A DNA stretch of 64,000 bases from an uncultured Bacteroidales bacterium (GCA_903913885.1 CAIWMX010000043.1:35711-99710), one strand, 5' to 3'. Counted from the stretch's first letter, positions 1 through 9,999 are shown. The notes: generated from the sequence alone by a model not told the origin. Made by a program: numbers and translations.

Positions 1-474
1 GGGACTGTTGTAATTGGCAGGCACCACCACTTCATCGATGGATTTGCAGATCTCTTCCACTTTGGCATCATCCAGCCCGAGGATCGCGGCCATCGTGGAA
101 GGTTCCTTCTCACATGCTTTCTGCATGGCGCCTGCCCTTGCTGCAACCAGCCGCAGGCCGTCTTCAAAGGAAAGGGCCTTGTTGGCGACGAGCGCTGAAA
201 ACTCGCCAAGCGAATGGCCGGCAACCATATCGGGTTTGAAATCTGCGCCAAGCGTGGCTGCAAGAATGACCGAATGGAGGAAAATAGCGGGCTGGGTGAC
301 TTTTGTCTGGCGAAGATCCTCATCGGTCCCTGAAAACATCAGGTCGGTGATCCTGAATCCAAGAATGTCATTGGCTTTTTCGAATAACTCCTTTGCCAAT
401 GGCGAATTGTCGTACAGATCTTTGCCCATACCAACAAACTGGGCGCCCTGCCCTGGAAATACGTATGCCTTCAT
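1..474 (-). CDS. fabD: Malonyl-CoA:ACP transacylase FabD, partial (C-terminus beyond window start)
   Basis: Reverse strand translates to MKAYVFPGQGAQFVGMGKDLYDNS...VAGHSLGEFSALVANKALSFEDGLRLVAARAGAMQ; contains the GQGAQ and GHSLGE motifs. Open to the edge, so missing from the ORF track. Confidence 0.95.
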   Translation of the reverse strand, partial: MKAYVFPGQGAQFVGMGKDLYDNSPLAKELFEKANDILGFRITDLMFSGTDEDLRQTKVTQPAIFLHSVILAATLGADFKPDMVAGHSLGEFSALVANKALSFEDGLRLVAARAGAMQKACEKEPSTMAAILGLDDAKVEEICKSIDEVVVPANYNSP

Positions 475-479
475 AGTCA

Positions 480-511
480 AATGGTAAAATGGTGAAATGG
501 TAAAATTGCAA
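480..511. repeat. 8-bp tandem array (AATGGTAA/AATGGTGA, about 4 units)
   Basis: AATGGTAA AATGGTGA AATGGTAA AATTGCAA at 480-511, immediately upstream of the fabD start codon. Confidence 0.8.
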
Positions 512-534
512 AATGATTTCGCTACTTCGCTACC

Positions 535-1269
535 TTATTTCCGGTCTCCCAGGAACCTCAGCAAAAACATAAAGAGGTTAATGAAGTCGAGATAGAGTGT
601 GAGTGCGCCGAGGATACTCAGTTTGCGGGTGTTTTCCTGCCCGTATTCGCCTGCGCCGGCGCCCATTCTTTTCAAACGCTGCACATCATAGGCGGTAAGC
701 CCGGTGAAAACAAGGACACCGACGACGCTGATGATGTAATCCATGGTGCCGCTCTGCATAAAGTAGTTTACCAGCATGGCGATCAGCATCCCAATCAGGC
801 CCATCATCATGATCGAGCCGAATTTGGTAAGATCGGTTTTGGTGGTATACCCCGTAACGGCCATCACGCCAAACATCGCAGTGGTCACTGCAAACGTTTT
901 AAACACCGAAGCCCCGGTATAAACAAGCAGCACCGAACTCAGGCTCATCCCCATCAGCGCCGAAAAGCCGAGGAAAAGGAGTGTCAGAACGGCAGGCGAC
1001 AAACGCTGAAAGCCGAATGACATTAACAGCACGAAAGCAAATGGCAGCAGGGTAACAAGCCAGCCAAAACCGGATAACCCATGGGTTACGGGGTTTATGA
1101 GGCTGCCCTGGAGCCCTGAATCGGCAAACCAGTAAGCGGTTGCGGCAGTTGTCAGCATGGCCAGCGTCATCCAGCTGAAAACCTGCGACATAAATGATCT
1201 TGCAACGGTCAGATCCTCTGTTCCCTGTTGCGTTGGATAAAATCCTCTGTTATTTGTTTGTTCAAACAT
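535..1269 (-). CDS. Bax inhibitor-1/YccA family membrane protein
   Basis: Multi-TM protein with GLTAYDVQRLK and LYLDFINLFMFLLRFLG near the C-terminus, typical of BI-1; start chosen at MFEQTNN. Confidence 0.88.
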   Translation of the reverse strand: MFEQTNNRGFYPTQQGTEDLTVARSFMSQVFSWMTLAMLTTAATAYWFADSGLQGSLINPVTHGLSGFGWLVTLLPFAFVLLMSFGFQRLSPAVLTLLFLGFSALMGMSLSSVLLVYTGASVFKTFAVTTAMFGVMAVTGYTTKTDLTKFGSIMMMGLIGMLIAMLVNYFMQSGTMDYIISVVGVLVFTGLTAYDVQRLKRMGAGAGEYGQENTRKLSILGALTLYLDFINLFMFLLRFLGDRK

Positions 1270-1292
1270 TCTTAATCGGGTTTTAGTTGTTA

Positions 1293-1364
1293 AATGCAAG
1301 CAATGTAAGCAATGTAATCAATGCAAACAATGCAATCAATGTTGGTAATGCAAGTAATGCAATC
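1293..1364. repeat. 9-bp tandem array, AATGCAANC-like, 8 units
   Basis: AATGCAAGC AATGTAAGC AATGTAATC AATGCAAAC AATGCAATC AATGTTGGT AATGCAAGT AATGCAATC read directly. Confidence 0.9.
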
Positions 1365-1455
1365 AATTTAGGTCTGGCAATTAATGTACAAAAAGGAATA
1401 AAATGGGCCAATTTTTTTTTTTAATTATTCAATTCAGGTCATACAGACTCCGCTC

Positions 1456-1536
1456 ATTGTTTGCATTGTTTTCATTGCCTGCATTGTTTGCCTTGTTTGC
1501 ATTGTTTTCATTGCCTGCATTGTTTGCCTTGTTTGC
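1456..1536. repeat. 9-bp tandem array, ATTGTTTGC-like, 9 units with 36-bp higher-order duplication
   Basis: ATTGTTTGC, then two identical 36-bp blocks (ATTGTTTTC ATTGCCTGC ATTGTTTGC CTTGTTTGC) at 1465-1500 and 1501-1536. Reverse complement of the 1293-1364 unit family. Confidence 0.92.
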
Positions 1537-1544
1537 ATTAATTT

Positions 1545-2159
1545 TCAATGAAGTTTTGTACTTATAAGGTGCAAAAACTCCGTGCGGGTTTTATCCCGTT
1601 CGAAGGCGCCTACAAAGTCGGATGTCGTTGTGACAGAATTTTGTTTCTGAACGCCCCGCATGGCCATACACAAATGTTGTGCCTCAATTACAACTGCCAC
1701 GCCCAATGGTTTCAGCGTATCGTTTATGGCATCCTTGATCTGCATGGTGAGCCGTTCCTGGACCTGGAGGCGGCGGGCGTATATGTCGACAACGCGTGCT
1801 ATCTTGCTTAATCCGGTGATATATTTATCGGGGATGTAGCCTACATGTGCCTTCCCGATAAAGGGAACCATATGGTGCTCGCAGAGTGAATATATTTCGA
1901 TATCCTTCACGATGACCATTTCGCGGTAATCTTCCCTGAATTTGGCCGAGCTCAGGATCTCCTTCGGATCGAGGGCATATCCCTGGGTAAGAAACTGCAT
2001 GGCTTTGGCCACCCGCAGCGGGGTCTTTAAAAGTCCTTCCCTGTCGGGGTTCTCACCAATCAGCCGTAATATTTCCTTATAATGAAAACTGAGCTCCTCC
2101 GTTGTTTTGGGGTCGAACTCTTCCAGTTTTTCGTAATTCAGTTTTTTCTTGATTGCCAT
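1545..2159 (-). CDS. folE: GTP cyclohydrolase I
   Basis: [54 protein letters not shown]. Confidence 0.97.
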   Translation of the reverse strand: MAIKKKLNYEKLEEFDPKTTEELSFHYKEILRLIGENPDREGLLKTPLRVAKAMQFLTQGYALDPKEILSSAKFREDYREMVIVKDIEIYSLCEHHMVPFIGKAHVGYIPDKYITGLSKIARVVDIYARRLQVQERLTMQIKDAINDTLKPLGVAVVIEAQHLCMAMRGVQKQNSVTTTSDFVGAFERDKTRTEFLHLISTKLH

Positions 2160-2175
2160 AATAGTTTTTTAAGCA

Positions 2176-2589
2176 TTATGCACCATAATATTCGATGATG
2201 TTGTTTTCCGACTGTTCAATACGCACGCAGTGGAGGGTGCCGCCAAGCGCGGTGATCCCTCCGGCAAGCTCATTCCATATCCCAATGGCCAGGTTTTCGC
2301 TGGTGGGCACTTTTCCCGCCAGGAAATCAACTTCCAGGTTCAGGTTTTTATGGTCGGTTTTTTTCAGGATTTTATCTTCAATCAGTTTGCTAACATGACG
2401 AAGATGAATGATCAGCCCTGTTGTTGGGTCAACTTCACCTTTCACCGTAACAAAGAGAATATAGTTGTGGCCGTGCCAGTTCGGGTTGGAACACTTTCCG
2501 AATATGCTGAAATTCTCCTCATCAGTGAATTCCGGGAGAAACAGCCGGTGTGCGGCGCTGAAATGTTCCCGGCGGGTGATGTATACCAT
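2176..2589 (-). CDS. 6-pyruvoyl-tetrahydropterin synthase / 6-carboxytetrahydropterin synthase (QueD-like)
   Basis: MVYITRREHFSAAHRL...CSNPNWHGHNYILFVTVKGEVDPTTG; start moved to the internal Met. Confidence 0.92.
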   Translation of the reverse strand: MVYITRREHFSAAHRLFLPEFTDEENFSIFGKCSNPNWHGHNYILFVTVKGEVDPTTGLIIHLRHVSKLIEDKILKKTDHKNLNLEVDFLAGKVPTSENLAIGIWNELAGGITALGGTLHCVRIEQSENNIIEYYGA

Positions 2590-2621
2590 GTTAAAGGATT
2601 TGGTGCAAAGGTACAGATTTT

Positions 2622-3026
2622 TTAATGTTCTGCAGAAGCGGGCGGAGCCGGATGGGTGTTTTTGATGATGCTCACCGACTCGAAAATGGTGTAGCACAGG
2701 TATAGCAGGAAAAACCCGAGCATGAAGGGAACGGCATCGCTGCGATGCAGAAAGACGTATATGATCATCACCGCAACATAGACCATCAGCTTCCCGATAA
2801 TGGTGAGCAGGAAGGTGTTCACAAACCGGATGAACCGTTTTTCGGCAGATTTAAGCAGGTAATAATAGGAAAGCAGCGAGGTTGCGATGAAAAAGAAAAA
2901 CAGGAAGGGCAATGCCGGTGAAAAAAAGGTTTTCGGCAAGATAAAAGTGAATGCCAGGACAATGACTCCCAGGATTCCTGTAAAGATCAGCAGCTGCTTG
3001 AGAAATTTGAGATATACAGAATTCAT
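2622..3026 (-). CDS. Small membrane protein downstream of AtpZ (unknown function)
   Basis: 134 aa with several hydrophobic segments; co-directional with AtpZ and bactofilin. Confidence 0.7.
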   Translation of the reverse strand: MNSVYLKFLKQLLIFTGILGVIVLAFTFILPKTFFSPALPFLFFFFIATSLLSYYYLLKSAEKRFIRFVNTFLLTIIGKLMVYVAVMIIYVFLHRSDAVPFMLGFFLLYLCYTIFESVSIIKNTHPAPPASAEH

Positions 3027-3062
3027 GGCACGGGATTATGCTGGATAATGTTGAAACGATGT

Positions 3063-3272
3063 CTATTTGCGTAAAAGATCCCTGGTAACAAGGTAGATCG
3101 AGAGTGCAACGGAAATTATTGAGAAAACTACAGTGAGAATCGGCCTGGTATTCAGCCATTGATCCAGTTTAAACCCGCCAAAAACGCCAAGCAGGATAAC
3201 AGCCAGCATCTGGATGGCTATTCCGGAAAACCTGGCGTAATCGTTAAGATTTTTCCTGGGGTCGGCTGTCAT
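3063..3272 (-). CDS. AtpZ/AtpI family protein
   Basis: 69 aa: YARFSGIAIQMLAVILLGVFGGFKLDQWLNTRPILTVVFSIISVALSIY, typical two-TM AtpZ/AtpI pattern. Confidence 0.82.
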   Translation of the reverse strand: MTADPRKNLNDYARFSGIAIQMLAVILLGVFGGFKLDQWLNTRPILTVVFSIISVALSIYLVTRDLLRK

Positions 3273-3657
3273 TGGAGGTTGGGGGGAATTTTATCTCTTT
3301 CAGATTTCCCTGTTCCATACTGCAGGTGCCCGAAAATTTCGCTCCGGGCTCAATGGCCAGTTTCCCGGTGGTGATATCACCGCTGAAACGAGCTGTTTCC
3401 TTCAACGTCAGGAGCTCGGAAACCTTCACAGTGGCCTTGACTTCACCGGAGAAATCGGCATTCTGGCATTGAATTTCGCCATCTATTTTTCCCGTGGGCC
3501 CTACCACTATTTTGCCTTTGCACTGAATGGTCCCATTCAGTGTACCGTCAATCCTGAAGTCGCCGCTGACCTGGATCTCTCCTTTAACCACTGCCCCAGG
3601 ACCTAAAATATTAATGGTCGGCATCTCAGGTTCTCTGTTTTTTGACATAAGGTTCAT
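3244..3657 (-). CDS. Bactofilin family polymer-forming cytoskeletal protein
   Basis: INILGPGAVVKGEIQVSGDFRIDGTLNGTIQCKGKIVVGPTGKIDGEIQCQNADFSGEVKATVKV. Confidence 0.93.
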   Translation of the reverse strand: MNLMSKNREPEMPTINILGPGAVVKGEIQVSGDFRIDGTLNGTIQCKGKIVVGPTGKIDGEIQCQNADFSGEVKATVKVSELLTLKETARFSGDITTGKLAIEPGAKFSGTCSMEQGNLKEIKFPPTSNDSRPQEKS

Positions 3658-3669
3658 TTTTAGGGGTGC

Positions 3670-6309
3670 TTATTTTTGAATCGGGTAATTTTTTTCGAAA
3701 AAACGAATGTATTGTAAAATATCCTTGTTCTTGTAAAGAATGGGATAATTTTCAACAGAGATCACAAAGGCAAAATACTCGCCGGCATTTTCAAGTTTCG
3801 TAAAAATGTACTTGCTGTCGAGAATGCCCAGGAAATAGTTCATGGCTGTTTCACTGTTCTCAAAATTATTCACCGTGATCATCTGCCGCCCCTGGTCCAG
3901 CAACAGGCTGTTAACCATCAGGTTCTCGAGGTCGTGGAATTTCGTGTTGTAGTCCGACATTTTCATTTTCAGCGCATCAACGTCAACGAGATTGTCATTG
4001 ACCACCAGCACGTAGAAATGAAGGGCGTTTGGATCAAATTTGTACAACTTTTGCGTATTGTCGAGCACTGTGACCGAGTCGGTCGGGATCGGTTTGCCCT
4101 GGGCATCTTTCTGAGTGCCAAGGAAGGCCAGTACGTTTTCAGCCAGTGGTTTAATTGTGCTTTTAGGGTAATCTTTAATCACCTTTTTCATGGAAACCAC
4201 CAGTGAGTCGACAATTTCAATTTTACCCAGCGCAAGCGCCCGCAGGTAATCAAATTTCGGCATCAGCAGGGAGTCCGATTTGTAACGGGTACGTGCTATG
4301 TCGGCATTGTTGATGACCATATAATACTGCTGGTTTGCAAAAGCGGTGTACGTATCGTTATACAACTGCGACACTTCGGTCTTCCTGGCGTTGATTTCCT
4401 TGTAAAAATTGGGATTTACCAGCAGTTTGGCATAATCGCTCTCAGGATTTTCGGTGAGGATCTTGTTTTTGAACTGGTCGCTCTTCGGCTGGTTCTGCAG
4501 ATGCGCGTATAGCATGCAGAGCTCGTAGGTGGTCTGAAGCTTGTACTTGTTACCCGGAAACCTGTCCATAAGGGTTTCGAAGGTTTGGGTGGCATTTCCG
4601 TAATCACCGAGTCCTTCCACATAGATGAACCCTGCCTGGTAGTAAGCCTCCACAATCATTTTGTTGGAGGCTTTGATCCGGATAGTGTCAAATGGTATAT
4701 CTTTCAGATAATAGGCGCGTTCCTTGGGATTCTTTGATTTGGCAAGCTGCTTTTTGCCGCCCTTGGTCGTGTCGCTGACCGCCCCCGGGGTTGAATCGGC
4801 TTTTTCCGGCTCGTTTGAAAAGGTATTCAGGGTTTTGTCGGTAAGGAACCAGTTGTCTTCGTATTTGCGCGTTCCCCATTTGCGCTTGAACGTTGAGAAC
4901 CCGACCGACATGGTGGTGGGGTTGTAAAAATACCAGTGTCCTTCCTTCGAGCCGATGGCCTGCTGGTCGAGCCCGCTACTGGGAGTTAGCAGGTACTGGG
5001 ATTCAATTCTTTTCTGTTCTTCCTGTTGCCTTTTCCGTTCTTCGGCAAGTACTTTCGCAATGATCTTGTCAATAACCTGGTTCCGGTCGTTTTCCGACAT
5101 GGCGGCCAGTTTTTGAAGGCTGTCCTGCCGTTGAATCACCGACAGGTTTTTCACCAGTTCGGTGAGGGTCTGGGTTTTTTTTGCAAGTTCCTTGTACCCG
5201 GCATAATCTTTCGGGAGGAACTGCATCGTGCTGTCGTAATACAACTGCGAAGTGATGTAGTTGCGCGATCCGAAGAAGATGTCGGCAAGGTCGAGCGACG
5301 AAATGGCCTTTTGATAATTGTTGGTGTGGCTGGTACTGACCGATTCCTTGAAGTATTCAATGGCTTTGGCGGTGTCGCTGTCTTTTAGTGCAATGTGCGC
5401 CAGTGCAAAATAGATCTGGTCCTGGTAATCCTTGTTTTTATCGTCCTTCAGCATTTTTGTCAGCTTCTTGACAATATACTCGCGGTTACCGCTTTTTGCT
5501 GTATAACACTGTGCCAGGTTGATCTTGGCATTGAATTCCATCTCGTATGTTTTGGCCCGTTTTATCACCTGTACGTACAAGCCCGAAGCCTCGTCAAATT
5601 CCCCGTTGAACTGGTGTATCTGGGCAAGGATGAATTTACAGCGGGTGCGGAGGGCGCCGGATGGTTTTAATTCGATGGCACGGTTGAGGTAAGGAACTGC
5701 AGCATCGTACGCTTTCTGCATGATATAGAATTGGGCATAGAGCAGGTTCAGTTCGGTTTCGTACTTTGCGGGTGCGTCGCCTTTCCTGATTTTGCTCTGC
5801 ATCATGTCGAGCATGGGTTCGGCCCGGTTGAAGTCGCCCATCTGGATGTTGGCCCTGGCCTGCCACATCATGGCCAGGTATTTTATGTCGTCGTCGTTGT
5901 AAGTCTTGATCACAAACTCGAATGTACGGCGGGCCATCGGGTAGTCCTGCTTGTAGAAATAACATTTGCCGATCAGGAAGTACGAATATTTGATCCAGTG
6001 GTTGTACTCCTTGCGGTTGAAGTACATCGAATGCTTGTTGATTGCCTTCGACGCTTTTTTTATCCCGATGTCGGCATATTGGGAAATTTTTGTTGCACTG
6101 GATTTATCCCCGTAATTGTACACGGGAAGGACAAGGGCATAGTTATCTTTCAGCCCGGCCTGGTATTCTTTCAGCCCCTGGCGAAGGTTATCCATTCCGT
6201 TCCAGTACACGTTGTAATGGGCGGTGATGTTATGGTAAGTTCTGCGAACAAATGTGTTTTTTTTAGTGGAACATGCGCTAAACATGATCACCCCTGACAA
6301 AACCAGCAT
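3670..6309 (-). CDS. T9SS-associated TPR lipoprotein, PorW/SprE-like
   Basis: Lipobox-like MLVLSGVIMFSAC followed by KKNTFVRRTYHNITAHYNVYWNGMDNLRQG and long TPR-like sequence. ORF is open to 6540; exact start uncertain. Confidence 0.82.
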   Translation of the reverse strand: MLVLSGVIMFSACSTKKNTFVRRTYHNITAHYNVYWNGMDNLRQGLKEYQAGLKDNYALVLPVYNYGDKSSATKISQYADIGIKKASKAINKHSMYFNRKEYNHWIKYSYFLIGKCYFYKQDYPMARRTFEFVIKTYNDDDIKYLAMMWQARANIQMGDFNRAEPMLDMMQSKIRKGDAPAKYETELNLLYAQFYIMQKAYDAAVPYLNRAIELKPSGALRTRCKFILAQIHQFNGEFDEASGLYVQVIKRAKTYEMEFNAKINLAQCYTAKSGNREYIVKKLTKMLKDDKNKDYQDQIYFALAHIALKDSDTAKAIEYFKESVSTSHTNNYQKAISSLDLADIFFGSRNYITSQLYYDSTMQFLPKDYAGYKELAKKTQTLTELVKNLSVIQRQDSLQKLAAMSENDRNQVIDKIIAKVLAEERKRQQEEQKRIESQYLLTPSSGLDQQAIGSKEGHWYFYNPTTMSVGFSTFKRKWGTRKYEDNWFLTDKTLNTFSNEPEKADSTPGAVSDTTKGGKKQLAKSKNPKERAYYLKDIPFDTIRIKASNKMIVEAYYQAGFIYVEGLGDYGNATQTFETLMDRFPGNKYKLQTTYELCMLYAHLQNQPKSDQFKNKILTENPESDYAKLLVNPNFYKEINARKTEVSQLYNDTYTAFANQQYYMVINNADIARTRYKSDSLLMPKFDYLRALALGKIEIVDSLVVSMKKVIKDYPKSTIKPLAENVLAFLGTQKDAQGKPIPTDSVTVLDNTQKLYKFDPNALHFYVLVVNDNLVDVDALKMKMSDYNTKFHDLENLMVNSLLLDQGRQMITVNNFENSETAMNYFLGILDSKYIFTKLENAGEYFAFVISVENYPILYKNKDILQYIRFFEKNYPIQK

Positions 6310-6584
6310 CCATACGGCGAGGGAAAATTTCTTCGACGATCTCAAAACGTTAAGGACTTTTAAAAGAGTATTAACTATTATTTTACAAAAATATTTTAAT
6401 TTTTTGAATTTGACCAGATATATCCTGAAAGATATCAAATTTGAAAACCCGGGCTGAAGGATTTTCAGCCACCGCCATTCAACACCTTCCTGACTTCCAC
6501 GTTTTTCAGCCGCCGGTTGAGAAGATTTGCGGAATCGCATAATTTTCCGATATTTGCATCGTTTGAAGGAACAGCGCGTGCGAT

Positions 6585-7475
6585 ATGGTTTTTGACAGAA
6601 AAGAAAAAAGAAAAGGGAAATGGACTGAAAAATGGCGAAATAAATACCGCCTTGTTTTCATGACAGACGATACGCTGGAAGAGCGTTTTACCTTCCGCCT
6701 GTCGAGAATGAATGTCTTTATAGCGTTGGGAACCCTTACCATCGTGCTGATTTTTCTTACCAGCATACTGATTGCCTTTACCCCGCTGCGGGAGTACATC
6801 CCGGGCTATACCAGTGTCGGGCTTACTAAGAAGCTCTACCGCCTTCAGATCAAAACCGACTCCATCGAACGCGATCTCGTTAACAAGGACAGGTTCATTC
6901 AAAACCTGAGGGATGTGATCAACGGGAAGGACCTCACTGAGGACAAGCCGCTTGTGAAAGACACGCTGAAGCGTTACGACAAAATCAAAATAAAACATTC
7001 GGTTGAAGATTCCCTGCTCCGCCTGGATATAGATAATCAGAGCAAATACAACCTCTATAAGATGGAAACGATGGAAACGGCCATTCAGAAGAAGGCGTCC
7101 ATCGGAGGTGTTTTGTTCTTCGCCCCCCTTAAGGGAGTAATCACAAATGGATTTAACCCCGTTCTGAAGCATTACGGGGTGGATGTTGTTTCAAAACAAA
7201 ACGAAGCCGTGAAGGCGGTTCTCGACGGAACCGTGCTGTTCAGCAACTGGACGCTCGAAACCGGGTATGTGATCGTGATCCAGCATTCGCAGAACATTGT
7301 CTCGGTGTACAAGCACAATTCTGCAAACCTTAAAAAAGCCGGCGATTATGTCAGAGCAGGCGAACCTATTGCCATTGTAGGCGAAACGGGGGAAACAGTA
7401 ACTGGCCCGCATCTCCATTTTGAACTTTGGAACGACGGTAATGCCTTGAATCCCAAGGATTATATTACATTTTAG
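6585..7475 (+). CDS. M23 family metallopeptidase (LytM-like)
   Basis: N-terminal TM segment; GDYVRAGEPIAIVGETGETVTGPHLHFELWNDGNALNPKDYI. Confidence 0.92.
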   Translation: MVFDRKEKRKGKWTEKWRNKYRLVFMTDDTLEERFTFRLSRMNVFIALGTLTIVLIFLTSILIAFTPLREYIPGYTSVGLTKKLYRLQIKTDSIERDLVNKDRFIQNLRDVINGKDLTEDKPLVKDTLKRYDKIKIKHSVEDSLLRLDIDNQSKYNLYKMETMETAIQKKASIGGVLFFAPLKGVITNGFNPVLKHYGVDVVSKQNEAVKAVLDGTVLFSNWTLETGYVIVIQHSQNIVSVYKHNSANLKKAGDYVRAGEPIAIVGETGETVTGPHLHFELWNDGNALNPKDYITF

Positions 7476-7490
7476 CCTATCCCTGACCGA

Positions 7491-8660
7491 TTGAAAAAAA
7501 ACCTCGCAATATTAGGATCAACCGGGAGCATCGGCACCCAGGCGCTCGATGTTGTCCGCAGCCATCCTGCACTGTTCGGGATAGAAGTGCTCACGGCACA
7601 AACCAACTGCGACCTGCTGATCCGCCAGGCCATTGAATTCATACCGAATGCCGTTGTGATCGGGAATACAGCCTGCTATTCAAAAGTCGCGGAGGCGCTC
7701 AAACCTTACCCGGTCAAGGTTTTTACCGGCCACGAGTCCATCGCGCAGATCGTTGAAATGGACAGGATCGACCTTGTGCTGAGTGCACTTGTCGGGTATG
7801 CGGGACTAAAGCCCACCCTCAGCGCCATCGCTGCCGGAAAAACCGTGGCGCTGGCCAATAAAGAGAGTCTGGTGATCGCCGGCGATCTGGTCATGGCGGA
7901 GGCACAACGAAAAAATGTGTTGATCCTCCCGGTTGACTCTGAACATTCGGCCATTTTTCAATGTCTTGCCGGAGAACAGCCCGGGGCTGTCGAGAAGATT
8001 TACCTGACCGCTTCGGGCGGCCCTTTTCGCGGAAAAACCAGGAACGACCTGTCGGGAATCACCAGGGAAGATGCCCTCAGGCATCCCAACTGGTCGATGG
8101 GGCAGAAGGTCACCATAGATTCTGCAACAATGATGAACAAAGGGCTTGAGGTGATCGAAGCACGGTGGCTGTTTAATCTCAGGCCAGAACAGATTGATGT
8201 GATCATCCATCCGCAGTCAATCGTACACTCGCTGGTACAGTTCGTGGATGGTTCGATAAAGGCGCAGATGGGCCTTCCCGATATGAAACTTCCGATCCTT
8301 TACGCATTGTCATTCCCGACCCGTATAAAATCAGATCTTACCCGCTTTAACTTTACCGATTTTCCCAGCCTCACCTTTGAACCACCCGACAGGGAACTTT
8401 TCCGCTGTCTTGACCTGGCGTACATTGCCATGGAGGCAGGCGGCAACATGCCCTGCATCCTGAATGCAGCCAACGAAGTTGCCGTTCATGCATTTTTAAC
8501 CGGCCGGGTTAGCTTTACCGGGATACCGGATGTTATCGAACATTGCATGAAAACATCTTTCTTTGTTCAAAAACCCTGTTACGATGATTATGTGGCAACA
8601 CACCACGAAACATTGGACAGGGCAGAAGTATTTGTCAGTCAATCATTGAATCACATATAA
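7491..8660 (+). CDS. dxr: 1-deoxy-D-xylulose-5-phosphate reductoisomerase
   Basis: NLAILGSTGSIGTQALDVV, ALANKESLVIAG, LTASGGPFR, MGQKVTIDSATMMNKGLEVIEA. TTG start. Confidence 0.97.
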   Translation: MKKNLAILGSTGSIGTQALDVVRSHPALFGIEVLTAQTNCDLLIRQAIEFIPNAVVIGNTACYSKVAEALKPYPVKVFTGHESIAQIVEMDRIDLVLSALVGYAGLKPTLSAIAAGKTVALANKESLVIAGDLVMAEAQRKNVLILPVDSEHSAIFQCLAGEQPGAVEKIYLTASGGPFRGKTRNDLSGITREDALRHPNWSMGQKVTIDSATMMNKGLEVIEARWLFNLRPEQIDVIIHPQSIVHSLVQFVDGSIKAQMGLPDMKLPILYALSFPTRIKSDLTRFNFTDFPSLTFEPPDRELFRCLDLAYIAMEAGGNMPCILNAANEVAVHAFLTGRVSFTGIPDVIEHCMKTSFFVQKPCYDDYVATHHETLDRAEVFVSQSLNHI

Positions 8661-8676
8661 AATTTATATAAATCGC

Positions 8677-9999
8677 ATGGAAATATTCATAAAAGTTGTT
8701 CAATTGCTGCTCAGTTTGTCTATTCTTGTCATATTTCATGAATTCGGACATTTTATCGCTGCCCGCGTATTCAAAACACGGGTTGAAAAATTCTACCTCT
8801 TTTTTGACCCCTGGTTTTCGCTTTTCAAGTTTAAGAAGGGCGACACGGAATATGGCGTAGGTTGGGTTCCGCTGGGGGGGTATGTTAAAATTTCGGGGAT
8901 GATCGATGAATCGATGGACAAGGAACAGATGAAGCTTCCTGCCCAGCCCTGGGAGTTCAGGTCAAAACCGGCCTGGCAGCGGCTGATCATCATGCTGGGA
9001 GGTGTCACGGTCAATGTTTTGCTGGCCATCGCCATTTACATCGTGATGCTTACCATGTGGGGCGAAGAGTACCTGCCAACTTCCGAAGTGAAATTCGGCA
9101 TATCGGTCGACTCGGTAGGTTACGCGATGGGGCTTCGCGACGGCGACCGCATACTCACGGTCGATCACAAGAAGGTGGAGGATTTCGCTGCAATTCCGAA
9201 AACCATCATTTTAGAGGAAGCAAAGACATTGCAGGTGGTTCGTGACGGACAGAATATGGATGTTCAGGTTCCTCCGGGATTCATTAGCCGCCTTATCAAG
9301 CAGAAATCGCCCGATTTCATTGCCGTGCGGTTCCCCTTTGTTGCCGGGAAATTCTCGCCGGGTTCACCTGCCAGGAAAGCCGGCATGCAGGTCGGCGACC
9401 AGATCATCGGGCTTAACGATACCATCCTGAGCTATTTTGATCAGTTCAGGGCGAACATCCGCCATTACAAAAATAAAACTGTTAAGGTGGTGGTGGTGCG
9501 GGGAAAGGACACCCTGCACATTCCTGTCGACGTGCCTGAAGCAGGACTGATCGGGGTTTACAACAAAGCGCCCGGAACCTGGTTCCACTTCAGGGAGAAA
9601 GACTACAACCTCCTTACGGCCATTCCTGCAGGTGTTGTGAAAACCTTCAACGGTGCTGGCAATTACATCAAATCCATCAAACTGCTGTTCTCCCAGGATA
9701 AGGCGTATGAATCGGTTGGCGGGTTTATCACCATCGGCAATATTTTTCCCTCAACCTGGGACTGGCCGGCATTCTGGGCGCTCACGGCCTTTCTTTCGAT
9801 CATGCTGGCGGTATTGAATATCCTTCCTATCCCGGCACTCGACGGAGGACATGTTATGTTCCTCTTTTATGAGATCATTTTCCGCCGCAAACCCAGTGAT
9901 AAATTCATGGAATATGCCCAGATCGTTGGCATGGTACTTCTTTTCGGGTTACTGATCTTTGCGAATGGGCAGGATATATTGAAGTTGTTCAGGCATTAG
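8677..9999 (+). CDS. rseP: RIP metalloprotease RseP
   Basis: SILVIFHEFGHFIAAR (HExxH), PDZ-like region, NILPIPALDGGHVMFLFYE. Confidence 0.95.
   Translation: MEIFIKVVQLLLSLSILVIFHEFGHFIAARVFKTRVEKFYLFFDPWFSLFKFKKGDTEYGVGWVPLGGYVKISGMIDESMDKEQMKLPAQPWEFRSKPAWQRLIIMLGGVTVNVLLAIAIYIVMLTMWGEEYLPTSEVKFGISVDSVGYAMGLRDGDRILTVDHKKVEDFAAIPKTIILEEAKTLQVVRDGQNMDVQVPPGFISRLIKQKSPDFIAVRFPFVAGKFSPGSPARKAGMQVGDQIIGLNDTILSYFDQFRANIRHYKNKTVKVVVVRGKDTLHIPVDVPEAGLIGVYNKAPGTWFHFREKDYNLLTAIPAGVVKTFNGAGNYIKSIKLLFSQDKAYESVGGFITIGNIFPSTWDWPAFWALTAFLSIMLAVLNILPIPALDGGHVMFLFYEIIFRRKPSDKFMEYAQIVGMVLLFGLLIFANGQDILKLFRH

Noticed and set aside
1293-1536. Possible CRISPR array
   Set aside because: Units are contiguous 9-mers with no spacers, and no cas genes are nearby.
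5731-6297. 188-aa forward ORF antisense to the PorW/SprE-like gene
   Set aside because: Shadow ORF inside a clearly coding reverse-strand gene; Val/His/Phe-rich translation without recognisable family.
6465-7172. 235-aa reverse ORF antisense to the M23 peptidase, plus many other antisense ORFs (e.g. 12713-13411, 17493-18140, 18789-19508, 19936-20829, 51750-52484)
   Set aside because: Each overlaps a confidently identified gene on the other strand and shows no family motif; typical of GC-rich codon third positions.
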